In this document: positions 1 through 7,079 of the stretch, in pieces
Numbering within the stretch: the stretch's first letter is position 1
Layout of the letters: the number at the start of each line of letters is the position of its first letter
Position numbers and translations under genes: made by a program
The notes under the pieces: model-generated
What the model saw: only the letters and a program-made list of their open reading frames with translations
Database searches by the model: none
What the model was told of the DNA's origin: nothing
Origin: Bacteroidota bacterium
Lineage (GTDB): Bacteria; Bacteroidota; Bacteroidia; Flavobacteriales; Flavobacteriaceae
DNA length: 7,356 nucleotides
Direction of reading: 5' to 3'
Assembly: GCA_021793535.1 (NCBI GenBank)
Contig: JAJYSO010000079.1
Location: 1-7,356 of the forward strand

Positions 1-402
1 GAGGAATTACAAAAGGTCTATCAAACCAATGTATTTGGCGTGTTTAAGCTGACCCAAAGCCTTTTTCCCTTTTTTCACAAGACCAGTCATGTGGTGGCCA
101 TAAGCAGTATGGGAGGAATTCAAGGAAGTGTCAAGTTTCCGGGATTAACCGCATACAGCTCTAGCAAGGCTGCTGTAATTAACCTTATGGAGGTTTTAGC
201 TGAAGAATATAAAACTACCGGCCCCATTTTCAATGCTTTGGCACTGGGAGCTGTTCAAACGGAAATGTTTAACGAGGCCTTCCCTGGAGCTACAGCAGGA
301 ACAACTCCCTCCGAAATGGCTGCTTATATCACTTCCTTTGCCTTGACGGGAGGAAAAGTATACAATGGGAAAGTATTGCAAGTTTCCAATTCAACGCCTT
401 AA
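1..402 (+). CDS. Short-chain dehydrogenase/reductase (SDR), 5' end outside the window
   Basis: This is the C-terminal 133 residues of a classical SDR, an NAD(P)-dependent oxidoreductase whose substrate cannot be told from sequence. The frame is open from base 1, so the gene starts upstream and the Rossmann glycine motif is not visible. Numbering from the first visible codon, it carries the structural/catalytic Asn at 10 (TNVFG), the catalytic Ser in AISSMGG at 35-36 and the YxxxK motif as YSSSK at 52-56. The usual PG-x-x-x-T segment appears as LGAVQTEM. The tail NGKVLQVSNSTP resembles a form I recall from Bacteroidota SDRs. A GTG at 40 could be taken for a start, but it would remove the Asn motif, and the reading frame upstream of it matches the fold. 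The stop lies 17 bases before the SprT-like gene, which suggests co-transcription. The family call is very secure; the substrate is unknown. Confidence 0.93.
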   Translation, partial: EELQKVYQTNVFGVFKLTQSLFPFFHKTSHVVAISSMGGIQGSVKFPGLTAYSSSKAAVINLMEVLAEEYKTTGPIFNALALGAVQTEMFNEAFPGATAGTTPSEMAAYITSFALTGGKVYNGKVLQVSNSTP

Positions 403-419
403 AAGCACTCCCGCCCCCA

Positions 420-1028
420 ATGAAAGAAACCTTGCAAAAATATTTACCGATCCAAGCTGTAGACCGCGTCTTTGAATTGATTAGACAAGAAGGGGTGTAT
501 CTCAAAATCGTACGCGAGCGCAAAACCAGACATGGAGATTATCGTAAGTTGAGCAACGGTCAGCATCAAATCACAGTGAATGTCAACTTAAATAAATACC
601 AATTCTTGATCACCCTCATTCACGAACTAGCGCACCTAATGGCTTTTAAAAGGTTTGGCAACCGCATCAAACCCCACGGTCAAGAGTGGAAATACACTTT
701 TCAACACCTTATGCTCCCTTTTATTTCGCCAAACATTTTCCCAAAAGAATTGCTTCCTTTATTGGCCGAGCATTTTAAGAACCCCAGTGCCAGTAGTGAT
801 ACCGATTCTAGGCTTTCCATCGCCTTGAAGCAGTATAGCCCTGAAACGCACACTAATTACGTACAAGAGCTTCCCTTAGGAAGTATCTTTAGAACCTCTA
901 ACGGAAAAGTCTTTCAAAAAATCAGAAAGCGGATAAAACGCTATGAGTGCAGGGAGCTTTCCACCCAGAAAATTTATATCTTTCAACCTCATGCAGAAGT
1001 TGAAATCATTAAAAATAGCTTAGATTAG
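420..1028 (+). CDS. SprT-like zinc metalloprotease-fold protein
   Basis: The protein has 202 residues and belongs to the SprT/Spartan-like zincin family. In eukaryotes this family cleaves DNA-protein cross-links; the role of bacterial SprT is poorly defined. The zinc-binding HExxH motif is HELAH at 68-72, inside the hydrophobic helix LITLIHELAHLMAF. The third ligand is probably His86 in KPHGQEW, the spacing expected for SprT. No signal peptide or membrane segment is seen, so it should be cytoplasmic. The C-terminal part (about 150-198) follows the order of the SprT zinc-ribbon region (SIFRTSNGKVFQ, then YECRELSTQKIYIF) but has only one cysteine, Cys176 in YEC, so it probably cannot bind zinc there. 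The ATG at 420 is the only sensible start; no Shine-Dalgarno sequence precedes it. It sits between the SDR and guanylyltransferase genes with gaps under 20 bases. The family is confident; the cellular role is unknown. Confidence 0.9.
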   Translation: MKETLQKYLPIQAVDRVFELIRQEGVYLKIVRERKTRHGDYRKLSNGQHQITVNVNLNKYQFLITLIHELAHLMAFKRFGNRIKPHGQEWKYTFQHLMLPFISPNIFPKELLPLLAEHFKNPSASSDTDSRLSIALKQYSPETHTNYVQELPLGSIFRTSNGKVFQKIRKRIKRYECRELSTQKIYIFQPHAEVEIIKNSLD

Positions 1029-1047
1029 TTTTTTACCTAAAATACAG

Positions 1048-2127
1048 ATGATGCAGGATTATTATGCAGTAATAATGGCAGGAGGTGTAGGCTCTCGTTT
1101 TTGGCCGTTAAGCAAAGAGATCTTACCCAAACAGTTTTTAGATCTTCTTGGCACCGGGCAAACCCTCTTACAAAAGACCTACGAGCGGCTTTCCAAACTA
1201 GTCCCTCAACAGAATATTTTTATCTTGACCAATGATCAATATGACAACTTGGTCAAACAGGAGCTGCCCGAGGTCACCAATCGACAAATTGTTCTGGAGC
1301 CAAACATGCGCAATACGGCTCCCTGCATTTTACTCTCCGCTTTAAAGATCGACAAAGAAAACCCCAATGCCACAATGATCATTGCCCCCAGTGACCATTG
1401 GATAGATCAGGAAGAGGTCTTTATCAAAGATATCTCTCTGGCTTTTGAAACCTGCCAACAAAAGAATTTGTTACTAACCTTAGGAATCCAGCCCACCCAA
1501 CCGCATACCGGCTATGGATACATCAAGTACAAAAAAAGCACATCTTCACCGATTAAAGAAGTGCGGCGTTTTACCGAGAAACCAGATTATTACACAGCCA
1601 AATCCTTTCTCGACTCAGGAGATTACCTATGGAATGCCGGCATTTTCATTGCCAAGGCAAAAGATCTGATTCGAGCTTATCAAAAACACCTTCCGGATAT
1701 GGCTGAATTATTCATGGAAAATATAACGGCCCTCAACACTGCCGAAGAAGAGTCCTTTCTCCTTAAAAACTACAAGAGAGCGGAAAACATCTCCATCGAC
1801 TATGGCATCATGGAAAAAGCAGATAATGTCGTGGTACTCCCCGTTTCCTTTGAATGGAACGATCTAGGGTCTTGGGGCTCTTTATATGAAAAGTTACCCA
1901 AAGATGAAAACGCCAATGTGGTGGTCAATACCGATACGTACCTCGAAAATTCTACGGGCAACATCATCCATACTCCAAAAGGCAGAGTGGTCGTATTAAA
2001 AGATTTAAAGGATTATATTGTTGTTGAAAACGAAGAGGTATTGATGATCTATCCCAAGGACAAGGAACAAGAGATCAAAGAAGTCCGGACAAAAGTTCAA
2101 GAGAAATTTGGAAAGGATCTGGGGTAA
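1048..2127 (+). CDS. manC: Mannose-1-phosphate guanylyltransferase (GDP-mannose pyrophosphorylase)
   Basis: This cytoplasmic enzyme joins mannose-1-phosphate and GTP into GDP-mannose and pyrophosphate, giving the donor for mannose- and fucose-containing surface polysaccharides and glycans. At 359 residues it is the single-domain form: it lacks the C-terminal cupin isomerase domain of bifunctional ManC/AlgA proteins of roughly 470-480 residues. The nucleotide-binding signature GGVGSRFWPLS is at 12-22, followed by PKQFLDL. Further family motifs are APSDHW at 113-118, FTEKPD at 175-180, LWNAGIF at 194-200 and WNDLGSWGSL at 270-279. Two ATGs stand in tandem at 1048 and 1051, and either could be the start; the difference is one Met. 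It lies 19 bases after the SprT-like gene, probably as the last gene of that operon, and converges on the MlaF-like gene. No polysaccharide cluster is visible next to it, so it may be a general housekeeping copy. Confidence 0.95.
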   Translation: MMQDYYAVIMAGGVGSRFWPLSKEILPKQFLDLLGTGQTLLQKTYERLSKLVPQQNIFILTNDQYDNLVKQELPEVTNRQIVLEPNMRNTAPCILLSALKIDKENPNATMIIAPSDHWIDQEEVFIKDISLAFETCQQKNLLLTLGIQPTQPHTGYGYIKYKKSTSSPIKEVRRFTEKPDYYTAKSFLDSGDYLWNAGIFIAKAKDLIRAYQKHLPDMAELFMENITALNTAEEESFLLKNYKRAENISIDYGIMEKADNVVVLPVSFEWNDLGSWGSLYEKLPKDENANVVVNTDTYLENSTGNIIHTPKGRVVVLKDLKDYIVVENEEVLMIYPKDKEQEIKEVRTKVQEKFGKDLG

Positions 2128-2145
2128 CCCAGCGCTATGAGAATC

Positions 2146-2164
2146 GGTAAAAGCGGTTTTTTCC
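2146..2164 (+). terminator. Weak hairpin with T-run after the guanylyltransferase gene
   Basis: The 57-base spacer between the two convergent genes holds an imperfect hairpin: GGTAAAAG pairs with TTTTTTCC with one T-T mismatch and one G-T pair, and the 3' arm is itself a T-run. It sits 19 bases past the stop of the plus-strand gene, where a terminator is expected. The stem is AT-rich and short, so termination here is a guess from position more than from structure. Confidence 0.2.
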
Positions 2165-2184
2165 TAGTTTTATATTCTTCCAGG

Positions 2185-2946
2185 CTACTTTTTCAGGTGG
2201 GCTTTTCGCACTTCTTTAAATAAATTTGAAGAATACACGAACTCGGAGATGTCCTCATTATCGGTTTTAAACACCTCTTCATTAGTCCCTTGCCATTTCA
2301 AATCCCCAAACTTGAGGAAAATGATATTTTCGCCAATTTCCAGAACGGAATTCATATCATGGGTATTAATCACCGTGGTAATATCATATTCTTTGGTGAT
2401 TTCTTGAATCAAGTTATCAATGACAATCGCTGTTTCAGGATCCAAGCCCGAATTGGGTTCATCACAAAACAAGTATTCCGGTTGATTGACAATTGCCCGA
2501 GCAATGGCTACCCGTTTTTGCATCCCTCCACTCAATTCCGAAGGTGTCTTATCTTCCACATTCTCCAAATCCACTCTCTTCAATACCTCAATCATACGAT
2601 CAAATCGCTCCTCTCGAGACATTTTTGAGAACATCATCAACGGAAACATTACATTTTCCCCAACACTCATGGTATCAAACAAAGCGCTCCCTTGAAAGAC
2701 CATTCCCATATGCTGTCTGAAATCACGCTGCTCCTCTTCCGAAAGCTTCAAAAAATCCACATCCTCGTACTTTATCTCTCCAACCTCAGGCTTAAATAAC
2801 CCCAAAAGGCATTTTAAAAAAACCGTCTTCCCGGAGCCCGATTGTCCAATGATAAGATTGGTTTTCCCTTTAAAAAATTGCGTAGAAACCCCTTTGAGTA
2901 CATTTTGATCTCCAAAGCTCTTATGTAAATTATTAACGGTAATCAT
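2185..2946 (-). CDS. mlaF: ABC transporter ATP-binding protein, MlaF-like (phospholipid transport)
   Basis: This 253-residue cytoplasmic ATPase is the predicted energy subunit of an MCE/Mla-type lipid transporter. All ABC landmarks are intact: Walker A GQSGSGKT at 34-41, Q-loop VFQGSALFDTMSVGENV from 83, signature LSGGMQKR at 138-145, Walker B YLFCDEP at 158-164 and H-loop His196 in NTHDM. The segment GSALFDTMSVGENV after the Q-loop glutamine is typical of MlaF/Ttg2A-type ATPases. The D-loop region reads CDEPNSGLDP, with Asn where most ABC proteins have Thr. The start is fixed by the one-base overlap (TGATG) with the stop of the permease gene upstream, which implies translational coupling and pairing of the two products. 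Substrate assignment rests on the MlaE-type partner. It could also be named Ttg2A-like. Confidence 0.92.
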   Translation of the reverse strand: MITVNNLHKSFGDQNVLKGVSTQFFKGKTNLIIGQSGSGKTVFLKCLLGLFKPEVGEIKYEDVDFLKLSEEEQRDFRQHMGMVFQGSALFDTMSVGENVMFPLMMFSKMSREERFDRMIEVLKRVDLENVEDKTPSELSGGMQKRVAIARAIVNQPEYLFCDEPNSGLDPETAIVIDNLIQEITKEYDITTVINTHDMNSVLEIGENIIFLKFGDLKWQGTNEEVFKTDNEDISEFVYSSNLFKEVRKAHLKK

Positions 2947-3683
2947 CAGCTTAATAACAATTGAGTTAACACGTAATTAATGAGTATCAGAATCACACAG
3001 GTCCATACAAAAGAGGCTGTACTGGCTTTTCCAACCTCCAAAGATCCTCCCTTGACATAATACCCGTAATAAGCCGGTACCGTAGCCAATACCAACCCAA
3101 AGAAAAAGGATTTGATAAAGGCATACACCAATTGAAACGCCTCAAAATCATATTCCAACCCCAAAAGGAAATCTTCACCGGATACATAACTTCCAATAAT
3201 ACCGGTGATATAGCCTCCAAAAATACCGATAAACATCGAAATGGCAATTAGAAAAGGGTAGCACAACATGGCGATGATCTTGGGCAAGACCAGATAGTTG
3301 ATCGAATTGATCCCCATCACTTCCAAAGCATCGATTTGTTCAGTCACTCGCATCGTCCCAATACTCGAAGTAATAAATGAGCCGATCTTTCCGGCCATGA
3401 CAATGGAAACAAAAGTAGGAGAGAATTCCAAAATAATCCCTTGTTTGGTTGTAAATCCAATCAGGCTTTTCGGAATCAAAGGGTTACTAAGATTTAAAGA
3501 GGTCTGAATGGTTAAAACCCCTCCAATGAAAAAGGACAAGAAACAAACTATCCACAAAGAATCTATAATCAAGTCGTTGATTTCCTTAAAAGTCAAATGA
3601 TAAAGAACCTTGCGCTTGGTCATTCGACCAAAAGCTTCTCTAATCATGATAAAGTATTGTCCTATGTTGTGCAGGTATTTCAT
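2946..3683 (-). CDS. mlaE: ABC transporter permease, MlaE family
   Basis: This inner-membrane permease of 245 residues is the predicted membrane core of a lipid-transport ABC system that acts with the MlaF-like ATPase just downstream. An N-terminal amphipathic stretch precedes hydrophobic segments at about 39-60 (SLWIVCFLSFFIGGVLTIQ), 87-108, 133-165 and two more near the C-terminus (FFFGLVLATVPAYYGYYV, then FVWTCVILILINYVL). The MlaE signature is clear at 113-135 as VTEQIDALEVMGINSINYLVLPK; Ser127 stands where Pro is usual. I chose the ATG at 3683; the codon before it is a TTG that could extend the frame by one residue but has nothing to recommend it. The gene ends in a TGATG overlap with mlaF. 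No mlaD-, mlaC- or mlaB-type gene is adjacent. Family assignment is strong; the direction of lipid movement cannot be read from sequence. Confidence 0.92.
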   Translation of the reverse strand: MKYLHNIGQYFIMIREAFGRMTKRKVLYHLTFKEINDLIIDSLWIVCFLSFFIGGVLTIQTSLNLSNPLIPKSLIGFTTKQGIILEFSPTFVSIVMAGKIGSFITSSIGTMRVTEQIDALEVMGINSINYLVLPKIIAMLCYPFLIAISMFIGIFGGYITGIIGSYVSGEDFLLGLEYDFEAFQLVYAFIKSFFFGLVLATVPAYYGYYVKGGSLEVGKASTASFVWTCVILILINYVLTQLLLS

Positions 3684-3710
3684 CAACTTATTTTTGCAGA
3701 TGCGAAAATA

Positions 3711-3750
3711 CTAAAAATAATGTGCATTGGCCCGTTATTGGTTCGGCACA
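3711..3750 (-). terminator. Inverted repeat followed by a T-rich run between dacB and mlaE
   Basis: Read on the minus strand, TGTGC and GCACA form five-base arms around a 20-base interior, followed at once by TTATTTTTAG. This lies 45-84 bases past the dacB stop and about 30-70 bases before the mlaE start. It could end dacB transcription. On the plus strand the interior also holds a near-direct repeat, ATTGGCCCG and ATTGGTTCG (3726-3734, 3737-3745), so a protein-binding site is an alternative. A sequence close to the Bacteroidota -7 element, TATTTTCG, follows at 3710-3703 on the minus strand, but no -33 TTG is in the right place. The stem is short, so this stays tentative. Confidence 0.25.
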
Positions 3751-3794
3751 ATTCACTTAACTTTTCCAAAGCAGCCCCTCTTTTTCGCTCTAAA

Positions 3795-5219
3795 TCAGTT
3801 CCTCAGGCTATCTAAAAGTTTAAAAATACTCGGTGTAAGTGTAGTCAAGGACCCGCTATAATTATTGACAATAAAGGAAAAAACCAAAGGGTTTCCCGCA
3901 GCGTCTTTTGTGTATCCACTGTAGGCTGCCACCCCACCAATGTGTCCGCTTTTCATCCGAATATTATGGATCACCGGCAAGTTCTCCAAAAAGGAGCCAA
4001 ACCAAGCTTCTTTTCTCGCATGCAGCAAAACCGTGGCCAGAGCCTGTGTCGTAATTCGATTGCCCGGAGAGAGCCCACTTCCATCTACAATATGCATCGC
4101 TTCTTTGGCAATACCCTTGTCTTCCCACAACGCCAATTCTTTTTTAAGCCCTCGATAGGTATCGGCCGGCTCTCCAGCTTGTAAAGCAATCGTCTTTAAA
4201 AAATGCTCTCCATACAGGTTTATACTCTTCTTAAGGAACCAATGTGATAGTTGTTCGAAGCGCGGAGATTTGTAGGCTGAAAGCAATACCGGTTGGGTGT
4301 ACCCCGAACCCGTTCCCTCGGCTCTCAACAATCGCGTAGTCGTACCAGTTTCCTTTGTCCGAATCCCTTTTTTAGCCAATGCGCTTTCAAAAGCCAAGAC
4401 AATAGCCATCGCAGGGTCTGGAATCGACCCCGAAACCGTGAAATCTGCATGGTTGGCAGGTGCAGTTCCCCGCACAAAAGCTGTATTTCCATAAGGTGCA
4501 GCATAAATATACACCTGGTCTCCACTGGTAGGACTTCCTGTTTTGAGCTCATTGACAAGATACAGGTTCTCCATAGCAGGCTCTGTCCGTTCGATATGGA
4601 CCGGATCTCCTTTGGTTTTCCCAGGGGTCATGACCAAATCATATTGATTCTCATGCCATGTCAATCCAGAAGCTCCTGCTCCGTAGTAATTCCCCATATC
4701 TTCCCAGGTCCAACCCCCAGGAACAGCTTGGGTGTCAAACACATCGGCATCTCCTATAATCTTTCCCTGCACATACCGTATTCCTTTGGATTTCAAGGCA
4801 TCTATCCAGTGGTCAAAAACGACATCGGTCTTGGTTTCTTTAAACCGCCAACTTCCAAGACTTGGATCTCCCGTCCCTTTTATGATAAGGTTTCCATATA
4901 AAGTATCTCCCCTAATTTCTCCATCGTACAAGAGCTCTGTTGTATAGGTGTAATCCCTTCCCAACAAAGTATAAGCCGTTGCAGCGGTTAGCACCTTTAA
5001 AGTCGAAGCCGGTGCTAGCCCGACCTCGCCGTTATATTGGTATAGTTCAGCTCCAGTTTGAGCGTCCAAAACACTGAGAGCAGTCGTGGCATATTTTACT
5101 TTTTGATCAGCTAAAAACTGCTCCATCGCTACACCGATACGTTCTTTCAAAGAAGTTTGCCCCCTCAGTGTATTTACACAGAGTAAACTCATGCATAACC
5201 CTAGTATACCCAGCCTCAT
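3795..5219 (-). CDS. dacB: D-alanyl-D-alanine carboxypeptidase/endopeptidase, PBP4 (DacB) family
   Basis: This class C penicillin-binding protein of 474 residues is predicted to trim terminal D-Ala from peptidoglycan stems and cut D-Ala-meso-DAP cross-links in the periplasm. An N-terminal signal peptide runs to about residue 20 (LGILGLCMSLLCVNTLRGQ); there is no lipobox at the likely cleavage site. The three active-site motifs are Ser72-x-x-Lys75 in PASTLK, Ser332-Ile-Asn334 in KKSINLYGEH and Lys423-Ser-Gly425 in MKSGHIGG, the last with Ser in place of the Thr of E. coli KTG. The roughly 257 residues between the first and second motifs match the inserted domains of PBP4 and exclude a PBP5-type enzyme. 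DGSGLSPGNRIT downstream of SIN is also characteristic of the family. It follows lysA by 92 bases on the same strand and may be co-transcribed. The ATG at 5219 gives a good signal peptide, and no purine-rich ribosome site is seen. Confidence 0.94.
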   Translation of the reverse strand: MRLGILGLCMSLLCVNTLRGQTSLKERIGVAMEQFLADQKVKYATTALSVLDAQTGAELYQYNGEVGLAPASTLKVLTAATAYTLLGRDYTYTTELLYDGEIRGDTLYGNLIIKGTGDPSLGSWRFKETKTDVVFDHWIDALKSKGIRYVQGKIIGDADVFDTQAVPGGWTWEDMGNYYGAGASGLTWHENQYDLVMTPGKTKGDPVHIERTEPAMENLYLVNELKTGSPTSGDQVYIYAAPYGNTAFVRGTAPANHADFTVSGSIPDPAMAIVLAFESALAKKGIRTKETGTTTRLLRAEGTGSGYTQPVLLSAYKSPRFEQLSHWFLKKSINLYGEHFLKTIALQAGEPADTYRGLKKELALWEDKGIAKEAMHIVDGSGLSPGNRITTQALATVLLHARKEAWFGSFLENLPVIHNIRMKSGHIGGVAAYSGYTKDAAGNPLVFSFIVNNYSGSLTTLTPSIFKLLDSLRN

Positions 5220-5311
5220 CTGATATGATTTTATAATTTATAGCCGCCTTAATTCCCTAAATACATCCTGTCAAACCACAACGAATAACGTCCTTAGCAG
5301 CCCTTATTCTT

Positions 5312-6538
5312 CTATATTTCAATTTGATTGCGCAACAAATCTTCCATCGTCTCGCGTCTACGAATCAAGTGAGGCTTTTGTGCTTTAATCAATACTTCCG
5401 CAGGTCTATACCGGCTGTTATAATTACTGCTCATTTGGTAAGCATATGCCCCCGCATTATGAAAGCACAAGGTATCCCCTTCCGCAATCTCATTAATTTT
5501 TCGATCAGAAGCAAAAGTGTCCGTCTCACAAATATAACCAACCACAGAATAAATACGCGGTGTTCCCTTAGGGTTCGACACATTGGTTATATGATGATAA
5601 GCATCGTAAAACATAGGTCTTATCAGGTGGTTCAACCCCGAATTGACCCCTGCAAAAACCGTTGCTGGTGTCGATTTGATCACATTGACTTCCACCAGCA
5701 AATACCCAGCTTCACTGACTAAAAACTTACCGGGTTCCAAAATCATCTTTAACCCCCTTCCATATGTTTTACAAAAATCCGCAAACAAGCTCACCATCTC
5801 TTTCCCCAATCGTTCTACATCAGTGGTGACATCATCCGGTCGATAAGCTACTTTAAAACCACTTCCAAAATCTATATAGTCAAGATCCTGAAAATCTTTT
5901 GCCACATCCATCAATACCTTGGCAGACTCAATAAAGGTTTGAATGTCCAAGATATCGCTTCCGGTGTGCATATGCACACCGATCACCTTAAGATGCTCAG
6001 CATTCACAACCCTTTTTACATGTCGTAATTGATGTACACTAATGCCAAATTTACTGTCCACATGGCCTGTGGAAATCTTCAGGTTTCCCCCTCCCATAAC
6101 ATGAGGGTTAAAACGAATGCAGATGGGATAGGAATCTCCGTATTCGTTTCCGAACTGTTCTAACAAACTTATGCTGTCCAAAGTCACCCCTACTCCTTGA
6201 TCCACTGCCTCCTTAATTTCCGCAAAAGAGACGCCACTGGGGGTAAAATGGATTTTCTCAGCAGGAACTCCTGCCTTAAGACCTAAATACACTTCTTGAA
6301 TAGAAACACAATCCAGGCCCGCATCCAAACTATGGAAATGCTTTAGTACATTGAGGTTACTTAAAGCTTTGCATGCATAATTCAATTGAAGATCAATCCC
6401 TTGATAGGCCTTTTTTAACCGCTCAAACTGGTGGGTCATTTTTTCAGTATCATAGACAAACAACGGTAAACCGTAGTCTTCTTTCAATTTAGAAACAGCA
6501 ACTCCGCCAATTTGAAATTGACCATTTTTATATTTCAT
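5312..6538 (-). CDS. lysA: Diaminopimelate decarboxylase
   Basis: This PLP-dependent fold-III enzyme of 408 residues, the normal length for the family, converts meso-diaminopimelate to L-lysine and CO2 in the cytoplasm. The PLP lysine is Lys57 in NYACKALSN. Other landmarks are HVDSKFG at 159-165, HMHTGSD at 189-195, the phosphate-binding loop DFGSGFK at 223-229, EPGKFLVSEAGY from 268, the active-site cysteine region Cys337 in GYICETDTF and the tyrosine in NAGAYAYQ (Tyr365). Several motifs differ from the enterobacterial type: GSGF for GGGF, EPGK for EPGR and CETD for CESxD. From memory, this set is normal for flavobacterial LysA, so I read it as a lineage form, not a changed function. The ATG at 6538 is the first in frame, preceded by AT-rich sequence including AAAAAGATA. 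A carboxynorspermidine decarboxylase is the main alternative; it is less likely given the HVDSKFG and CETD motifs. Confidence 0.94.
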   Translation of the reverse strand: MKYKNGQFQIGGVAVSKLKEDYGLPLFVYDTEKMTHQFERLKKAYQGIDLQLNYACKALSNLNVLKHFHSLDAGLDCVSIQEVYLGLKAGVPAEKIHFTPSGVSFAEIKEAVDQGVGVTLDSISLLEQFGNEYGDSYPICIRFNPHVMGGGNLKISTGHVDSKFGISVHQLRHVKRVVNAEHLKVIGVHMHTGSDILDIQTFIESAKVLMDVAKDFQDLDYIDFGSGFKVAYRPDDVTTDVERLGKEMVSLFADFCKTYGRGLKMILEPGKFLVSEAGYLLVEVNVIKSTPATVFAGVNSGLNHLIRPMFYDAYHHITNVSNPKGTPRIYSVVGYICETDTFASDRKINEIAEGDTLCFHNAGAYAYQMSSNYNSRYRPAEVLIKAQKPHLIRRRETMEDLLRNQIEI

Positions 6539-6674
6539 GGAGTATCTTTTTAGAAATCAAGCTGCAAAATAATAATTTATGTAGCATTAACAGGGTGCTG
6601 CTTTACAATAATTTTAAAGGGAAGCTATTTTTAGCAGAAGTTTACTTAATTTAGAACCCATTAAATGGACATGT
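6539..6674. promoter_or_regulatory. Divergent intergenic control region of lysA and the OsmC-family gene
   Basis: These 136 AT-rich bases must hold the promoters of both divergent genes. The Bacteroidota consensus is TTG, 17-23 bases, TAnnTTTG. Only one-mismatch -7 candidates are seen: TATTTTTA (6626-6633) and TAATTTAG (6647-6654) on the plus strand, and TTATTTTG on the minus strand about 30 bases before lysA. None has a TTG at the right distance. I see no riboswitch-like fold (for example a lysine riboswitch, which would need a much longer leader). The region call comes from gene orientation, not from a motif. Confidence 0.5.
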
Positions 6675-7079
6675 ATGACCTCAAAAGTTGAATACCTCGG
6701 AGATCTTAGAACCCAAAATACGCATTTGAGTAGCGGGGACAGTTACCGCACCGATGCCCCCACTGACAACCATGGTAAAGGAGAGGCTTTCTCCCCTACA
6801 GATACAGTTGCCACTGCTTTGGGAAATTGCATTTTAACAACACTCGGGATAAAATTAGGTGCCGAAGATCTCCAACTTGTAGGGGCCACCGTGGACATCA
6901 CCAAAACCATGGCGGCTCATCCGCGTCGCATCTCTAAAATAGATGCTCTCGTACATTTTCCTAAAGATTATGATCAGAAAACAAAACGTATCTTAGAACA
7001 CACCGCAAGGCACTGTCCTGTAATCAATAGCCTGCACCCCGATATAGAGTTAAACATTTCCTTTACATATAAAAATTAA
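6675..7079 (+). CDS. OsmC/Ohr-family protein (putative peroxiredoxin-like)
   Basis: This 134-residue protein is of the OsmC/Ohr superfamily, small cytoplasmic homodimers of which the studied members reduce organic hydroperoxides with a pair of cysteines. Cys52 lies in the helix ALGNCILTTLGI and Cys114 in ARHCPVINSL, the two positions conserved in the family. Glu37, in GKGEAFSPTDTVATAL, is the usual acidic residue ahead of the first cysteine helix. The C-terminus forms the typical strand ELNISFTY. The sequence is closer to the general OsmC branch than to Ohr, so resistance to organic peroxide is an inference. The ATG at 6675 is the first in this frame; two other ATGs just upstream (6665, 6671) are in a different frame and close after eight codons. 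It is transcribed away from lysA and has no downstream partner in the window. Confidence 0.9.
   Translation: MTSKVEYLGDLRTQNTHLSSGDSYRTDAPTDNHGKGEAFSPTDTVATALGNCILTTLGIKLGAEDLQLVGATVDITKTMAAHPRRISKIDALVHFPKDYDQKTKRILEHTARHCPVINSLHPDIELNISFTYKN

Noticed and set aside
2290..2628. 112-codon plus-strand open frame inside mlaF
   Set aside because: It is the reverse shadow of the signature and Walker B region of the ATPase.
4293..4901. 202-codon open frame on the plus strand inside dacB
   Set aside because: It is antisense to the three intact active-site motifs of dacB, has low-complexity Ser/Arg/Pro-rich composition and shows no recognisable domain.
5237..5274. TTGACA (5274-5269, minus strand) and TATAAA (5242-5237) before dacB as a sigma-70 promoter
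   Set aside because: The spacing is 26 bases instead of about 17, and Bacteroidota use a different housekeeping consensus.
5283..5309. GAATAA / TTATTC inverted repeat after lysA as a terminator
   Set aside because: The stem is six AT-rich pairs around a 15-base loop, with no T-run on the minus strand afterwards.
5324..5722. 132-codon plus-strand open frame inside lysA
   Set aside because: It is antisense to well-conserved LysA motifs, with no recognisable fold and no promoter.
6665..6691. Eight-codon open frame (MDMYDLKS) overlapping the OsmC-family start
   Set aside because: Two upstream ATGs out of frame could give a tiny leader peptide, but it has no ribosome site and no attenuator-like features; chance is more likely.
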